From positions 1 through 58,524 of the forward strand of contig CAYGJN010000001.1 in the NCBI GenBank assembly GCA_964350135.1: a DNA stretch of 58,524 bases. Reading direction: 5' to 3'. Every line of letters starts with the position of its first letter. Position 1 is the stretch's first letter. The notes under the pieces are model-generated. The model saw only the letters and a list, made by a program, of their open reading frames with translations. It was not told the origin of the DNA and searched no databases. The stretch is from CAYGJN01 sp964350135. Lineage in GTDB: Bacteria; Bdellovibrionota; Bacteriovoracia; Bacteriovoracales; Bacteriovoracaceae. Positions 9,029-18,007 of this stretch are shown in pieces. Made by a program: the position numbers and the translations under genes.

Positions 9029-9560
9029 TGGCAAATTCTTCTCTCAAAATGCTCATCATAACTACATCGTAATAGCGGCCGTTGCGATAGACAAGTTTAC
9101 GACGCACCCCTTCTTTTACAAATCCAGCTTTTTCATAGGACCTTACAGCAGCTGTATTCTCTGTGTTAACCCCAAGATAAATTGTCTCAAGGTTTAGTTT
9201 ATTGAATCCGTAATCCAAGATTAGATCAGCGGCTTCAGTGCCGTAACCTTTTCCCCTCATTCCAGGGGCACCGATAAGAACTCTAAACTCGCCTCTTCTG
9301 CAAATCCACTGAAGCATATAAAGTCCAATAATACCTATTGGCCTCTTGGTCGTTTTTTCTTCTATAACAAAAACAATATTTTCATCGTTATTTGTTGATG
9401 CACGCATTACTTTTTCAAGATCAAGGTCCCCAACGGGTCTTGTGCCTGTTTCCATGAATTGAGTAGCTTCGGGGTTTTCCATCCAAGCTCTATAATCTTC
9501 GCGGTCAGTCTCTTTAAGCCCTCTCAGACCAACTTTTTCACCTTCCATCATATAACTCAT
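9021..9560 (-). CDS. GNAT family N-acetyltransferase
   Basis: A 179-residue RimJ/RimL-type GNAT. The acetyl-CoA pyrophosphate loop is GMRGKGYGTEA (about residues 99-109) and the late strand-helix element has NTENTAAVRSYEKAGFVKEG, as in Acetyltransf_3. In nonulosonic acid clusters such proteins (PseH-like) acetylate the amino group of the nucleotide sugar, so this could modify a 4-amino sugar made by one of the two aminotransferases here. It overlaps the preceding gene by four bases. Protein N-terminal acetylation, as in RimJ, is the main alternative. Confidence 0.75.
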   Translation of the reverse strand: MSYMMEGEKVGLRGLKETDREDYRAWMENPEATQFMETGTRPVGDLDLEKVMRASTNNDENIVFVIEEKTTKRPIGIIGLYMLQWICRRGEFRVLIGAPGMRGKGYGTEAADLILDYGFNKLNLETIYLGVNTENTAAVRSYEKAGFVKEGVRRKLVYRNGRYYDVVMMSILREEFANA

Positions 9561-10534
9561 AATGACTCCGAATTACTTATAAGTTTAAACACACGCTGAG
9601 AGCTCTGTTTAAAAGTTTCACGAAAATTGTTTTTATCGAACTTACTCCATTCTATCTTCTCAGCGTTAGAATTTCCAATAATTGGAATTAAATCTCGTTT
9701 TGAGAGAGGGTCATAATTTTTAGACCCATCAGGGAGTATGGTAGCTACTTTTTTCCCCATCAAATAAGCTTCCACTTGCAAAGAGGAGTACATTCCAGTC
9801 ACCACCTCAACTTTTTGAATAGCTTCTTGACCATTTTTAATGACTTCCATGTCTTCAATATCAGTATCTTGAATACTAGAGCCTGCTGGATGAGGAATAT
9901 AGATCATTTTACTGACACCAAAATAATCCTTAGCTACCAAGTTTTTAAAGAGCTTTAAGCAATCTCTTTCATCAAAACCGAGGCTTTTCCCATAAAACTT
10001 TGCGACAGGCTGATCAATAAATGCAACACCAAAACCATCTTCAGACTTCATACTTAAGTACTGTTCAAAAGCTGGTTGCCCTACAATAAAAATCTCTTCA
10101 TCTTTAAGGCCAAGGTCTAATGCCATTTCTTTTACTGTCTGATCAACAACTAGAAGTTTTGAAGGTCTAACAAAATTAAGTTTTAATCTTTCAGAAAGTT
10201 TATCCCACACATCAAAGTACATAATGATTGGTAATCGATTATTTTTAGCATGCTCAATCACTTCATTTTCTTCATCTCTTCCTGTGCAAGATGAAATCAG
10301 TTGATCGAAAAGACCTTCTTTTATTTGTGTAAAGGCTTGCTCTTTATTCAACAGAAAAGAATGAACCTTGTTTTGTATGCCTCTTCTTTTTAAATAACTT
10401 AATGCTTCATCACTACAATAAAGCGATACGCCTTGTGAAAACTTTTCAAAGACTGGAAGAAGATAAGCCAAAGATCCAGCCTCTCTGGCATAAAATAAAA
10501 AATTTTTATTTCTTGAATTCATGCTTATTAGCAA
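9557..10534 (-). CDS. Unknown GT-B-like protein of the polysaccharide locus
   Basis: About 321-325 residues with no clear family. The pattern FYAREAGSLAYLLPVFEKF, LISSCTG, RPSKLLVVDQTVK, IFIVGQPAFEQY, MIYIPHPAGS and EVVTGMYSSLQVEAYLMGKKV follows the order of a two-domain GT-B fold, as in UDP-GlcNAc 2-epimerases, PseG and capsule transferases. None of their diagnostic motifs is exact. Two starts are possible: a TTG at 10534 close behind AGGTGA, or an ATG at 10522 thirteen bases after the same element; both overlap the preceding aminotransferase gene. Since the locus otherwise lacks a hydrolysing epimerase (LegG), this is a candidate, but it could as well be a glycosyltransferase. Confidence 0.5.
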   Translation of the reverse strand: MLISMNSRNKNFLFYAREAGSLAYLLPVFEKFSQGVSLYCSDEALSYLKRRGIQNKVHSFLLNKEQAFTQIKEGLFDQLISSCTGRDEENEVIEHAKNNRLPIIMYFDVWDKLSERLKLNFVRPSKLLVVDQTVKEMALDLGLKDEEIFIVGQPAFEQYLSMKSEDGFGVAFIDQPVAKFYGKSLGFDERDCLKLFKNLVAKDYFGVSKMIYIPHPAGSSIQDTDIEDMEVIKNGQEAIQKVEVVTGMYSSLQVEAYLMGKKVATILPDGSKNYDPLSKRDLIPIIGNSNAEKIEWSKFDKNNFRETFKQSSQRVFKLISNSESL

Positions 10535-11789
10535 TCACCTTTTTAGCAGCTTTAATAAATAAATCCATATCCTCAAGGGTATATGGTTCATTAATCATAC
10601 CTGTCACCATCATCTCATTATTTTGAATTCTCTCCACAATTGGGCAGCTGCCTTTAGCATAACTGATTTCACTATTTCGATTATTGGCGGTGAAAGGAAA
10701 ACCATTTTTTCCAAAACAAATTTTCTTTTGAAAAAGTGGTTCCCAATAAACTGGTTTCAAATAACCAGAACGTAGCTGTAGTCCTTCTGCATTCATAGCA
10801 CTAACAAAATCTTCTCTTGAAATTCCAGTTATTTTTTCATCATATCTAATTCCATAAAAATAATACACATGACGACAATTATCTTGAACATAAGGAGGTG
10901 TAATACCATCAATTTCACGAAGACCAGCTGTAAGTCTATTTGCCCTTTCAATTCTGCGTTCATTAATTTCAGGAAGTTTTTTAAACTGCTCAATAGCAAC
11001 AGCTGCTTCCATTTCAGTCATTCTATAATTAACACCGATGGTATTAACAATATCTTGAGTTTCAAAACCCTCTACTGCATACTCGCCATGGTTACGCATG
11101 CAACATGCTTTAAAGAAAATATCTTTATCATTTGTTAGCATTACACCACCCTCACCACTTTGAATGGCCTTGTGACGATTAAAACTAAAAACTCCTGCAT
11201 CTCCAATTGTTGCAGTTTTCTCACCTTTATAGTGAGCATCTGGCCCTTGAGCATTATCTTCTACAATAAAAAGATTATGCTTTTCTGCTAATCTTTTTAA
11301 CTCGTCAAAATCACAGGGGTGGCCAAGAATATTAACGGCTACAATACCCTTTGTATTTGGTGTGATCTTTTTTTCAACTTCTTTTGGATCTAGACAAAAT
11401 GTATCTTCATTAATATCTGCAAAAATAGGAACAGCACCACACATTAGGATACATGTTGCAGAAGCTGTCATTGTATAAGGGGATGTTATAACTTCATCAC
11501 CTGGACCTACGCCCATAGCGGAAACCGCACAATGTAGGGCCGAAGTTGCAGAGTTAACGGCTACTGCATATTTAACTCCAAAGTATTTGCAGAAATCTTC
11601 TTCTAATTTTCTGACTTTTTCACCACCATAAAAGCGGTCTGTGTTTCCAGCTGTAAAGCCTGACAGTTCTCCACTATCTAGAACCTCCATAACTGCTTTC
11701 TTCTCAGCCTCACCAATTGTATTATAGGAATAAAAAGGCTTTGGCCTTAAAGCCTTGCCACCAAATAAAGCTAAACTGTTTCCACTCAT
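10506..11789 (-). CDS. DegT/DnrJ/EryC1/StrS-family sugar aminotransferase
   Basis: A 427-residue PLP enzyme. The family contains nucleotide-sugar aminotransferases and some dehydratases. VNSATSALHCAV (about 79-90) binds the cofactor phosphate, VEDNAQ holds Asp178, and FSFNRHKAIQSGEGG places the Schiff-base lysine at K207. With Lys present it should be an aminotransferase rather than a PLP dehydratase, which replaces Lys with His. It is the second such enzyme in the locus besides LegC, implying that a second amino sugar is made. It overlaps the oxidoreductase gene upstream by four bases. Confidence 0.8.
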   Translation of the reverse strand: MSGNSLALFGGKALRPKPFYSYNTIGEAEKKAVMEVLDSGELSGFTAGNTDRFYGGEKVRKLEEDFCKYFGVKYAVAVNSATSALHCAVSAMGVGPGDEVITSPYTMTASATCILMCGAVPIFADINEDTFCLDPKEVEKKITPNTKGIVAVNILGHPCDFDELKRLAEKHNLFIVEDNAQGPDAHYKGEKTATIGDAGVFSFNRHKAIQSGEGGVMLTNDKDIFFKACCMRNHGEYAVEGFETQDIVNTIGVNYRMTEMEAAVAIEQFKKLPEINERRIERANRLTAGLREIDGITPPYVQDNCRHVYYFYGIRYDEKITGISREDFVSAMNAEGLQLRSGYLKPVYWEPLFQKKICFGKNGFPFTANNRNSEISYAKGSCPIVERIQNNEMMVTGMINEPYTLEDMDLFIKAAKKVIANKHEFKK

Positions 11790-12766
11790 AACAATCCTTT
11801 TTCAAAATTAACAATATCTACGGCCTCTATTTTTTCTTGTATCTCAACTATATGAACAGCCTCTTTAGGGGTGCAGCCTAATAGCTCGCAACCTTCTTTA
11901 AGGTGAGCAACAATTGCTTCATAAAGTTCATCCATTCCACCCAAGGGAGATTTATCTTCGCTTTCAATAGCAAGTGACTCATAGCCATCATAGAGAGCAT
12001 TCTTTTTTGAACTCTCTACTTGAATAACAGCACCTCCTGACTTGAAATGAAAACATTTTTTATCTGTATAAACATCAATATCTAATAGATCATAAGAAGC
12101 TTCAGGAAAAGCGTTGAAGACTCCCTGTATATTATCCTTAAAATTAAGAACAAAACTATAATGATCTTTTTCACTATGAGTCTTGGCCATACTTATGGCA
12201 GGGCCTAAAAGATTAACAGCAAAATCAAGAGCATGAGAACAATAGTTTTTAAAACCATTATTGTATTGAACCGTTATTTTTTTTATCTTTGAAATATTCT
12301 TCAAACTATTATTTATTTTTGTTGAAAACCTTCTATGAAAATTCACTCTCAACTGCGTCTTACTACCATCAAAAAGATTAGTGATGGTTTGTGCTTGAGA
12401 AATAGTTGCCGCAAATGGTTTTTCTATAATAAGAACCTTAGGGTTGAGCTTTGATAGAGTTTTAAGAGTCTCATCTCGTTTATCCAAATGTGTTGCTAAA
12501 ATAAAAACATCAACATCTTCAATATTATTAATTTCATCTAGACTAGAAAAAAAGAGGTAATCATTTAAGCTGCTCCATTTTTTTTGTAATGAAGCCTTAT
12601 CTGGATTAGGGTCTACAATACTATGCAGCTCCAAAAAAGAGTTTTCAATAATAGCTCCCAAGTGGGAACGTCTGCTTGTTTCATAACTATCGTTAGTTAA
12701 GTCATAAAGAGCACCGATGCGGCCAGCACCTATAAGAGATACTTTTATTAGTGTTTTAATCTTCAT
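11786..12766 (-). CDS. Gfo/Idh/MocA-family oxidoreductase
   Basis: About 326 residues. The Rossmann dinucleotide motif VSLIGAGRIGALYD lies at the N-terminus when translation starts at the ATG at 12766, and VLIIEKPFA holds the EKP motif of the family. A longer reading frame back to 12871 would overlap the preceding gene by 116 bases and put 35 unconserved residues before the fold, so I prefer 12766, an 11-base overlap. Such enzymes oxidise or reduce sugars or nucleotide sugars. From memory, a Gfo/Idh gene often sits beside PtmE-like nucleotidyltransferases in legionaminic loci. Its substrate is not known. Confidence 0.75.
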   Translation of the reverse strand: MKIKTLIKVSLIGAGRIGALYDLTNDSYETSRRSHLGAIIENSFLELHSIVDPNPDKASLQKKWSSLNDYLFFSSLDEINNIEDVDVFILATHLDKRDETLKTLSKLNPKVLIIEKPFAATISQAQTITNLFDGSKTQLRVNFHRRFSTKINNSLKNISKIKKITVQYNNGFKNYCSHALDFAVNLLGPAISMAKTHSEKDHYSFVLNFKDNIQGVFNAFPEASYDLLDIDVYTDKKCFHFKSGGAVIQVESSKKNALYDGYESLAIESEDKSPLGGMDELYEAIVAHLKEGCELLGCTPKEAVHIVEIQEKIEAVDIVNFEKGLL

Positions 12767-13796
12767 AATCCTTAAAGCACTTATAGTAATCGTCAGGTCT
12801 TCCAATATCGACCCATTCCTCATGAATTGGAAATGCACTAACTTTTTGTGATTTCTTAATACATTGATCAATTAATTCAGGCATATCATAAGATGTCTTG
12901 CTTGGTATTAGATCTAAGCATTTTGGATCTAATACATAAATGCCTGCATTTGTATGTCTGTAAAGAGTTGGTTTTTCCACAATCTTTTTAATCTCACCTG
13001 TCAGCTCATCACTTTCAACAACTCCAAAAGGAATCTGGACTTCGTAATGTCTCGTTCCAACAGTAAAAAAAGATTCAGAGTCTTTATGAAATTCAAGCAT
13101 ATGAGCAAAATTTATATTGGTTAGAAGATCTCCATTCATAACAATAAAAGGAGACTTAATTTTATCAATCAGAGCTAGTGGTCCTGCAGTTCCAAGAGGC
13201 TCAGGCTCTTCAGTGTAAGTGATATTAATTCCCCATTTTGATCCGTCACCAAAATGCTTACGTATTTGATCGCCATAATGATTAATACAAAAGATAAAAT
13301 TCTCAAAGCTTTGATTGACAAAATTTTCAACTATTCTCTCAAGAATAGGTTTGCCCCCCACAGGAAGCATTGGCTTTGGCGTTGACTCTGTTAAAGAACC
13401 AAGCCTAGTACCTTTTCCACCAACAATTAACACGACATATGTATCTCTTGTAGTTTCAGAAATACTTTCCAGTAATACTATATCAACCAGTTCCTTTTTA
13501 TTATTAATGACAGGTAGATGTCGTCTATTTTTTTTTCTAAGTAAACCAATATGAGCATCTCTTGTCTGCTCAGTTGTGCCAAAAAAGAAATCACGATTAA
13601 TATGTTCATTAACCTTGCTTTCAAAATTACCTGTTTTTAGAAGAGCTCTTCTTAAATCACCATCAGTAAGTATTCCAAATAGTTTATTTGAGTCATCTAT
13701 GAAGAAAAGAATTCCTTTTCCTCCAATATCTAGACGCTCAATAGCTTCTTTTAAATTTAAATCTTCTCTAACAATTAACTTGTTTTTTATATCCAT
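12756..13796 (-). CDS. ptmE: CBS-domain sugar-1-phosphate nucleotidyltransferase (PtmE-like)
   Basis: A 346-residue fusion. A CBS pair spans about residues 5-115 (GILTDGDLRRAL in the first repeat, RHLPVINNKKELVDIV in the second). The nucleotidyltransferase domain has GGKGTRLG (126-133), Lys141 in PKPMLPVGGKP, and VMNGDLL for metal binding. This architecture is that of Campylobacter jejuni PtmE, the GlcN-1-P guanylyltransferase that opens the GDP-sugar route to legionaminic acid. A mannose-1-P guanylyltransferase-like activity is the alternative. It overlaps the deacetylase gene by one base and the oxidoreductase by 11. The CBS pair suggests allosteric control by an adenosine ligand, which is family knowledge rather than something visible here. 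Confidence 0.7.
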   Translation of the reverse strand: MDIKNKLIVREDLNLKEAIERLDIGGKGILFFIDDSNKLFGILTDGDLRRALLKTGNFESKVNEHINRDFFFGTTEQTRDAHIGLLRKKNRRHLPVINNKKELVDIVLLESISETTRDTYVVLIVGGKGTRLGSLTESTPKPMLPVGGKPILERIVENFVNQSFENFIFCINHYGDQIRKHFGDGSKWGINITYTEEPEPLGTAGPLALIDKIKSPFIVMNGDLLTNINFAHMLEFHKDSESFFTVGTRHYEVQIPFGVVESDELTGEIKKIVEKPTLYRHTNAGIYVLDPKCLDLIPSKTSYDMPELIDQCIKKSQKVSAFPIHEEWVDIGRPDDYYKCFKDYED

Positions 13797-14461
13797 TATA
13801 TAATCTCTTTGATTGTCATAAATGCTTCAGCATACTCAACTCCAGCAAAGCTACCTCGAAGAATGGCCTGTGACTCCACTGCCTTCAAGCTACGAGGAAA
13901 AGGATGCTCTGAGAACTCTGCCTTATAATGACTTAACAACTCTAACTTTCTTTTAAACTGTTTCGAAATATCTACAAATGTGTTTGGTCTAAAAACGGCA
14001 CTTAAAGGAGAAGAAAAATCAGTTTCAGATAAAGTTTCATAAACCCTAACAGTTTTAACATAAGGGTTTCTAAAACTCTTAAGACCGCTTTGACAGATAT
14101 CAAAAACAATCTTGTGGTCAGAGTGAGCATCTTCTCTAAAAGGAAGATAAACAATTTCAGGCCTTAATTCATTAAACACCTCTGAAACTTTTTTAATCAT
14201 GTCTTGATGAGCTAATGTTTCAAGAGCAGCCGCGGGAAAATCACCTCGATAAAGCTTGTGAAAACCAATATCTTTATTAACAGCTGTAAGCTGCTCTTCT
14301 TTTTGAGTAATTTGCTCATCTGATAGGCCAAGACCTTTATGGGCCTTTGTGAATAAAAACCATGAAACTTGATCGCCTGACTCAATATGCTTTAATATTG
14401 TTCCTGCACATCCTATACATTCATCATCAGCATGAGGGGCAACTACTAGTACTTTTTTCAT
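13796..14461 (-). CDS. PIG-L/LmbE-family deacetylase
   Basis: A 221-residue zinc-dependent deacetylase of the PIG-L family. APHADDECIGCAG places His10, Asp12 and Asp13 near the N-terminus (PHxDDE motif), and EDAHSDHKIV supplies the second HxDH zinc element. Relatives remove acetyl from N-acetyl sugars (GlcNAc-PI, MshB, BshB, neoantimycin-type pathways). In this locus it could free an amino group that the neighbouring formyltransferase or GNAT then acylates. It directly abuts the GT2 gene, with no spacer, and overlaps ptmE by one base. Confidence 0.8.
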   Translation of the reverse strand: MKKVLVVAPHADDECIGCAGTILKHIESGDQVSWFLFTKAHKGLGLSDEQITQKEEQLTAVNKDIGFHKLYRGDFPAAALETLAHQDMIKKVSEVFNELRPEIVYLPFREDAHSDHKIVFDICQSGLKSFRNPYVKTVRVYETLSETDFSSPLSAVFRPNTFVDISKQFKRKLELLSHYKAEFSEHPFPRSLKAVESQAILRGSFAGVEYAEAFMTIKEII

Positions 14462-15331
14462 TTAATTTCTCCACTCAACTGGGTAATCCCACCAGCCGTT
14501 AAATGATTTTGGTCTCTTACTAAGAAATAAAAGGTAATCATTCATAAGTTCCATATCATTTCTAAGTTCTTCAAATAACTTTTTAGTTTTAACAAAAACT
14601 TCATTATAGGAAGAACTAATATTTTTCATCAATTCATAATGTGAAAGCTTAATACTTAAAGCCTTCAAAATAGATTCAGATGTTTCTTTCTTTTTTAAAG
14701 CAATATTACTTTCGTGGGAGCGATAAAATGTCCATGTCTGATTATTAAAAATAGCTTTTACAGGTTTTTTTAATAAAAGCTTAGAAAACAGGGCCCAGTC
14801 ATAAGCAATGATATTAGAAGGTATATCCCGATGTTCTCTACCCAATATAGATAATTTAAAGGCAGTATTTGTGAGTCCAAAATAATTTTTAGATATTATG
14901 TCCTCAAAAGCTATTTCTTTATTAAGATTTAATCCCTTAGAGAATTCACTAGTATTAAGGTTTATTTCTGATAAAGAGTTAAAAATCCAAAGATCACTAA
15001 GTACGATATCATAATTCTCAAGACTGTTCGCAACTACCTCTATACGATTGGCCGCCAATATATCATCTGCATCCACAAGTATAATATTTTCAAACCCAAG
15101 TTCTTGAGACTTTGTAAGTAAAAACTCTCTCGTTTGTGTAATTGTGCCTGAAGTTTGGATAACTTGAAAATCAACCGAGGTATTTTTTAATAGATCAGGT
15201 TTTTCTATAGAATCTAGAACATATAAAACTTCAAAATTCTTGGAACTCTGTTTGTTGATAGAGTTTATAAGATCATCTAAAAAAGGTAATGCCTTTTCAT
15301 AAAGTACTGTAGCAAGAAGATTTTTCTTCAT
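14462..15331 (-). CDS. Family 2 (GT-A) glycosyltransferase
   Basis: A 289-residue GT2-like protein. The N-terminal KNLLATVLYEKALPFLDDLINSI strand-helix and the acidic motif ILVDADDILAANR (the DxD metal and nucleotide site, about residues 102-107) are recognisable. The C-terminal half is helical and soluble. It has no membrane helix, so it is probably peripheral and cytosolic, adding a sugar to the growing lipid-linked glycan. It overlaps the formyltransferase by four bases and abuts the deacetylase. Donor and acceptor cannot be inferred. Confidence 0.75.
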   Translation of the reverse strand: MKKNLLATVLYEKALPFLDDLINSINKQSSKNFEVLYVLDSIEKPDLLKNTSVDFQVIQTSGTITQTREFLLTKSQELGFENIILVDADDILAANRIEVVANSLENYDIVLSDLWIFNSLSEINLNTSEFSKGLNLNKEIAFEDIISKNYFGLTNTAFKLSILGREHRDIPSNIIAYDWALFSKLLLKKPVKAIFNNQTWTFYRSHESNIALKKKETSESILKALSIKLSHYELMKNISSSYNEVFVKTKKLFEELRNDMELMNDYLLFLSKRPKSFNGWWDYPVEWRN

Positions 15332-16209
15332 AAGATATAATCTCCCACTTTTGGCAATTCTTTAAGCTCATGTTCTAAAAGCCAAATTCCTTTATCCATG
15401 CACTTTATAAGAATTTCATTACTATTAACTTGTAGAACCTTTCCTTGCTCAAGATTAGAGGGTGTATTGTCTTCAATACGCACTTTCCAAACTTTAACCT
15501 CGTTGTCTTTATAGAGAAAGCTTGCACCAATATATGGATGTGTTAAGGCCCTTACTAAATTATAAATTCCAAGAGCGCTCATTTTCCAATCGATCAGACC
15601 ATCTTCTTTTGTGCGCTTTCTCCAATAATTTGAATTCTCATTTCTTTGAGAGACTCTTTGGATTTTGTCCTCTGCGAATTCACGAGAAAAGCGGAGTACC
15701 TGTTCTTGTGCCTTGGCAATAATTTTTTTATACAATGATGTTGCATCATCTTTAAGACTTATAGAGATATTTTCCTGAGATATAATATCTCCTGTATCAG
15801 CTTCCTTTTCTATAAAGAAAAAACTTGTCGCCGTTTCTTCTAAACCTAAAACTAATGCCCATATCAAAGGATGTCTTCCTCTATTCATTGGAAGCTTTGC
15901 CGGATGAAAACCAATGGCACCATGTTTAGTTATAGAAAACACTGATTCAGGCAATAAATGGGACCAGCCAAAACAATAGATGATATCTGCATTTGTTTTT
16001 TCTATAAATAGAGTAAGATCATCGTCGTTTTTATCATAATAAAAAATTGGGCATCCTACTTTTTCAGCAAGAGGTGTTAAGTCTTTGAAGTCCGAATTAA
16101 AACTTGATTTTTTTTTAGTTACAACACCTACAATCTCGAACTTGTGATCGACAAGAGTTTCAAGAGTTGCGTAGCTAAGTTGGACACAGCCAATAAAGAC
16201 GATTTTCAA
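15328..16209 (-). CDS. Methionyl-tRNA-formyltransferase-like sugar formyltransferase
   Basis: A 293-residue N10-formyl-THF-dependent transferase. The core has YCFGWSHLLP, GAIGFHPAKLPMNRGRHPLIWA and EADTGDI; His102 and Asp138 match the catalytic His and Asp. The position two before His102 (usually Asn in FMT and ArnA, as NxH) is Gly100 here. I recall the same GFHP variant in other sugar-locus formyltransferases, so it is probably a subgroup trait. A C-terminal FMT-C-like domain is present (about 205-293). Placed next to legF, it probably N-formylates an amino sugar or the nonulosonic acid rather than Met-tRNA. It shares ATGA with legF. Confidence 0.75.
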   Translation of the reverse strand: MKIVFIGCVQLSYATLETLVDHKFEIVGVVTKKKSSFNSDFKDLTPLAEKVGCPIFYYDKNDDDLTLFIEKTNADIIYCFGWSHLLPESVFSITKHGAIGFHPAKLPMNRGRHPLIWALVLGLEETATSFFFIEKEADTGDIISQENISISLKDDATSLYKKIIAKAQEQVLRFSREFAEDKIQRVSQRNENSNYWRKRTKEDGLIDWKMSALGIYNLVRALTHPYIGASFLYKDNEVKVWKVRIEDNTPSNLEQGKVLQVNSNEILIKCMDKGIWLLEHELKELPKVGDYIL

Positions 16210-16889
16210 AACTGCCCCTTTTCTTTTATGAGGAGCTCGGCAATTTTGAAATCAAGAGCTGTATCAATATCAATGGATCTCTCTTTAGGCATAATATGGC
16301 CAAAAGTTTTTGGTCCATAATAATTTTTGTTTTTTTTCAAGTATTCTGATTTAAAAATATAAACGGCACCATTGGGGATATATTGTCGTTCTAGATCTTG
16401 CCTATTGGCCACAAAGTCTCTTTTATCCTGCACAATATTTTCAAGTACTCCCTGATCATTTAATTTTTTATACCACTCAATAGGAGTCTCAGCTTCAAAT
16501 ACAGTTAAAACAACATCTGCATCTTTTTCTTTAAAAAGCTTAATTGCATTATCAATATCAAAGGCTTCTTTAAGTGGAGAGGTTGGATTTAAGGCAACAA
16601 AGCTTGAATACTCTTTGTCTAAACTAGCTAGTACATGCATATAAGTATCTGCAACAATAGCAGTATCACTTGCAAGCTCTGCTGGTCTTAAAAAAGGTAC
16701 TTGTACGCCATGAGCTTTAGCAATATCAGCAATATTTTGATCATCCGTACTTACAATAATTTCAGTTATAAACTCTGATTTCTGTGCAGCCTTAATAGTA
16801 TAAGCAATCAGCTCAAGACCATTAAGTTTTTTAATATTTTTTCCTGGTAACCCTTTAGAGCCGCCGCGAGCTGGAATAATTGCAAGCAT
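16206..16889 (-). CDS. legF: CMP-nonulosonate (legionaminate-type) cytidylyltransferase
   Basis: A 227-residue enzyme of the NeuA/LegF/PseF family that activates a nine-carbon 2-keto sugar with CTP to give the CMP-sugar donor. The CTP-binding loop IIPARGGSKGLPGKN is at residues 4-18, followed by STDDQNIADIA and LNPTSPLKEAFDID typical of acylneuraminate cytidylyltransferases. It lies six bases downstream of the synthase and overlaps the formyltransferase by four. The legionaminate assignment comes from legB and legC in the same run. From its own sequence alone CMP-Neu5Ac or CMP-Pse cannot be excluded. Confidence 0.85.
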   Translation of the reverse strand: MLAIIPARGGSKGLPGKNIKKLNGLELIAYTIKAAQKSEFITEIIVSTDDQNIADIAKAHGVQVPFLRPAELASDTAIVADTYMHVLASLDKEYSSFVALNPTSPLKEAFDIDNAIKLFKEKDADVVLTVFEAETPIEWYKKLNDQGVLENIVQDKRDFVANRQDLERQYIPNGAVYIFKSEYLKKNKNYYGPKTFGHIMPKERSIDIDTALDFKIAELLIKEKGQF

Positions 16890-16894
16890 ATTAT

Positions 16895-17947
16895 TTAAAC
16901 ATCATCCCATGAGATTAATTGATCAAAACTAATATCTTTTTTTGCTGTTCTACCTATAAGTAGCTCATAACTTCCTGGGGCAATTCCAGTACCTGGTCTT
17001 TTATATTCAAGGTCAGACTCTTCTATAACTTTCCCTACAGGTATTTCCTTAGCTGCTACTATACTTCTTCTAAAGGAAGGCATTCGCTCTTGATCATCAT
17101 CAGTTACAATACGACTAAAACTTCCCAAGGCCACTTGAATTCTTGCTCCTTGTTCACAAATTTCTTTCATTTCTTCAGGATTCGCTGAAACTTTATGATC
17201 CCAACCAAACATCTCTTTATCCAAAGTGAAATGTTTTTCAAGAATACATGCTCCTTTAGCAATTGAAGCTAGGGGTATTGAAGTCCCAATAGAGTGATCA
17301 GAGAAACCTATTGGGTATTTTGGAAATACATTTCTAAAATAGTCTATATTATTAAGGTTTACGTTCTCATCTTTAGGTGGATAGTTTGCAACACAATGAA
17401 GAATAGCAATATCTGTATTACCTGCTTCTTCAATGGTTCTAACAGCTCTATCAATTTCAGCAAGTGTAGAAAAACCAGTCGAGATAATAATAGGTTTTCC
17501 TTTTCGAGCTAGATAATCAAGAAAGGGATAATTATTACAATCCATTGAAGCAACTTTAATAAACTCTGCCCCAAGTTCATTAACTAAAAAATCTGCTTCC
17601 TTTCTAGAAAATGGAGTTGAAGAGAATCCAATTCCGATTTTATTACAATAGTCTTTCATATCGATTAATTCATTTTCAGAAATACTAAACTCATCAACAA
17701 TTTGCTCGAGTGTATAATCAGAGCGATCTCGATAATCATCTTTAAGAAAAAAGTTTTGATCATAAACCGAACGAGAAAAAATACTATCCTTTGACCAAGA
17801 CTGAAACTTCACGCAATGTGCACCTGCCTCTTTAGAAGCATCAATAAGCTTCTTGGCCATATTCATATCCCCATTATGATTTGAACCAAGCTCAGAAATC
17901 ACATAAGGGCTGCCAAAATTTTCAATCTTATGATTGTGAAATTTCAT
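16895..17947 (-). CDS. legI: Nonulosonic acid (legionaminic/N-acetylneuraminic) synthase
   Basis: About 350 residues of the NeuB family, condensing phosphoenolpyruvate with a six-carbon 2,4-diacetamido or N-acetyl sugar. The N-terminal TIM barrel shows ISELGSNHNGDMNMAKKLID and HCVKFQSW, then IISTGFSTLAEIDRAV and GFSDHSIGTSIPLASIAKGACILEKHFTLDK split over the rest of the barrel. A C-terminal SAF (antifreeze-like) domain begins near RRSIVAAKEIPVGKVI. I start at the ATG at 17947 because GGAG lies six bases before it; an ATG twelve bases earlier has no such site. Specificity for legionaminic acid is inferred from legB and legC. Confidence 0.85.
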   Translation of the reverse strand: MKFHNHKIENFGSPYVISELGSNHNGDMNMAKKLIDASKEAGAHCVKFQSWSKDSIFSRSVYDQNFFLKDDYRDRSDYTLEQIVDEFSISENELIDMKDYCNKIGIGFSSTPFSRKEADFLVNELGAEFIKVASMDCNNYPFLDYLARKGKPIIISTGFSTLAEIDRAVRTIEEAGNTDIAILHCVANYPPKDENVNLNNIDYFRNVFPKYPIGFSDHSIGTSIPLASIAKGACILEKHFTLDKEMFGWDHKVSANPEEMKEICEQGARIQVALGSFSRIVTDDDQERMPSFRRSIVAAKEIPVGKVIEESDLEYKRPGTGIAPGSYELLIGRTAKKDISFDQLISWDDV

Positions 17948-18007
17948 AGTATTCTCCATAGTTTAAGACGGAGAAATATTAACATTTGCTGCTCAGCTTT
18001 GAAATGC

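Noticed and set aside
12767..12871. N-terminal extension of the Gfo/Idh oxidoreductase
   Set aside because: It would overlap the nucleotidyltransferase gene by 116 bases and adds residues before the Rossmann motif that have no family counterpart.
13315..13803. Open frames on the plus strand opposite ptmE
   Set aside because: They are antisense to a gene with clear CBS and nucleotidyltransferase motifs and encode no recognisable protein.
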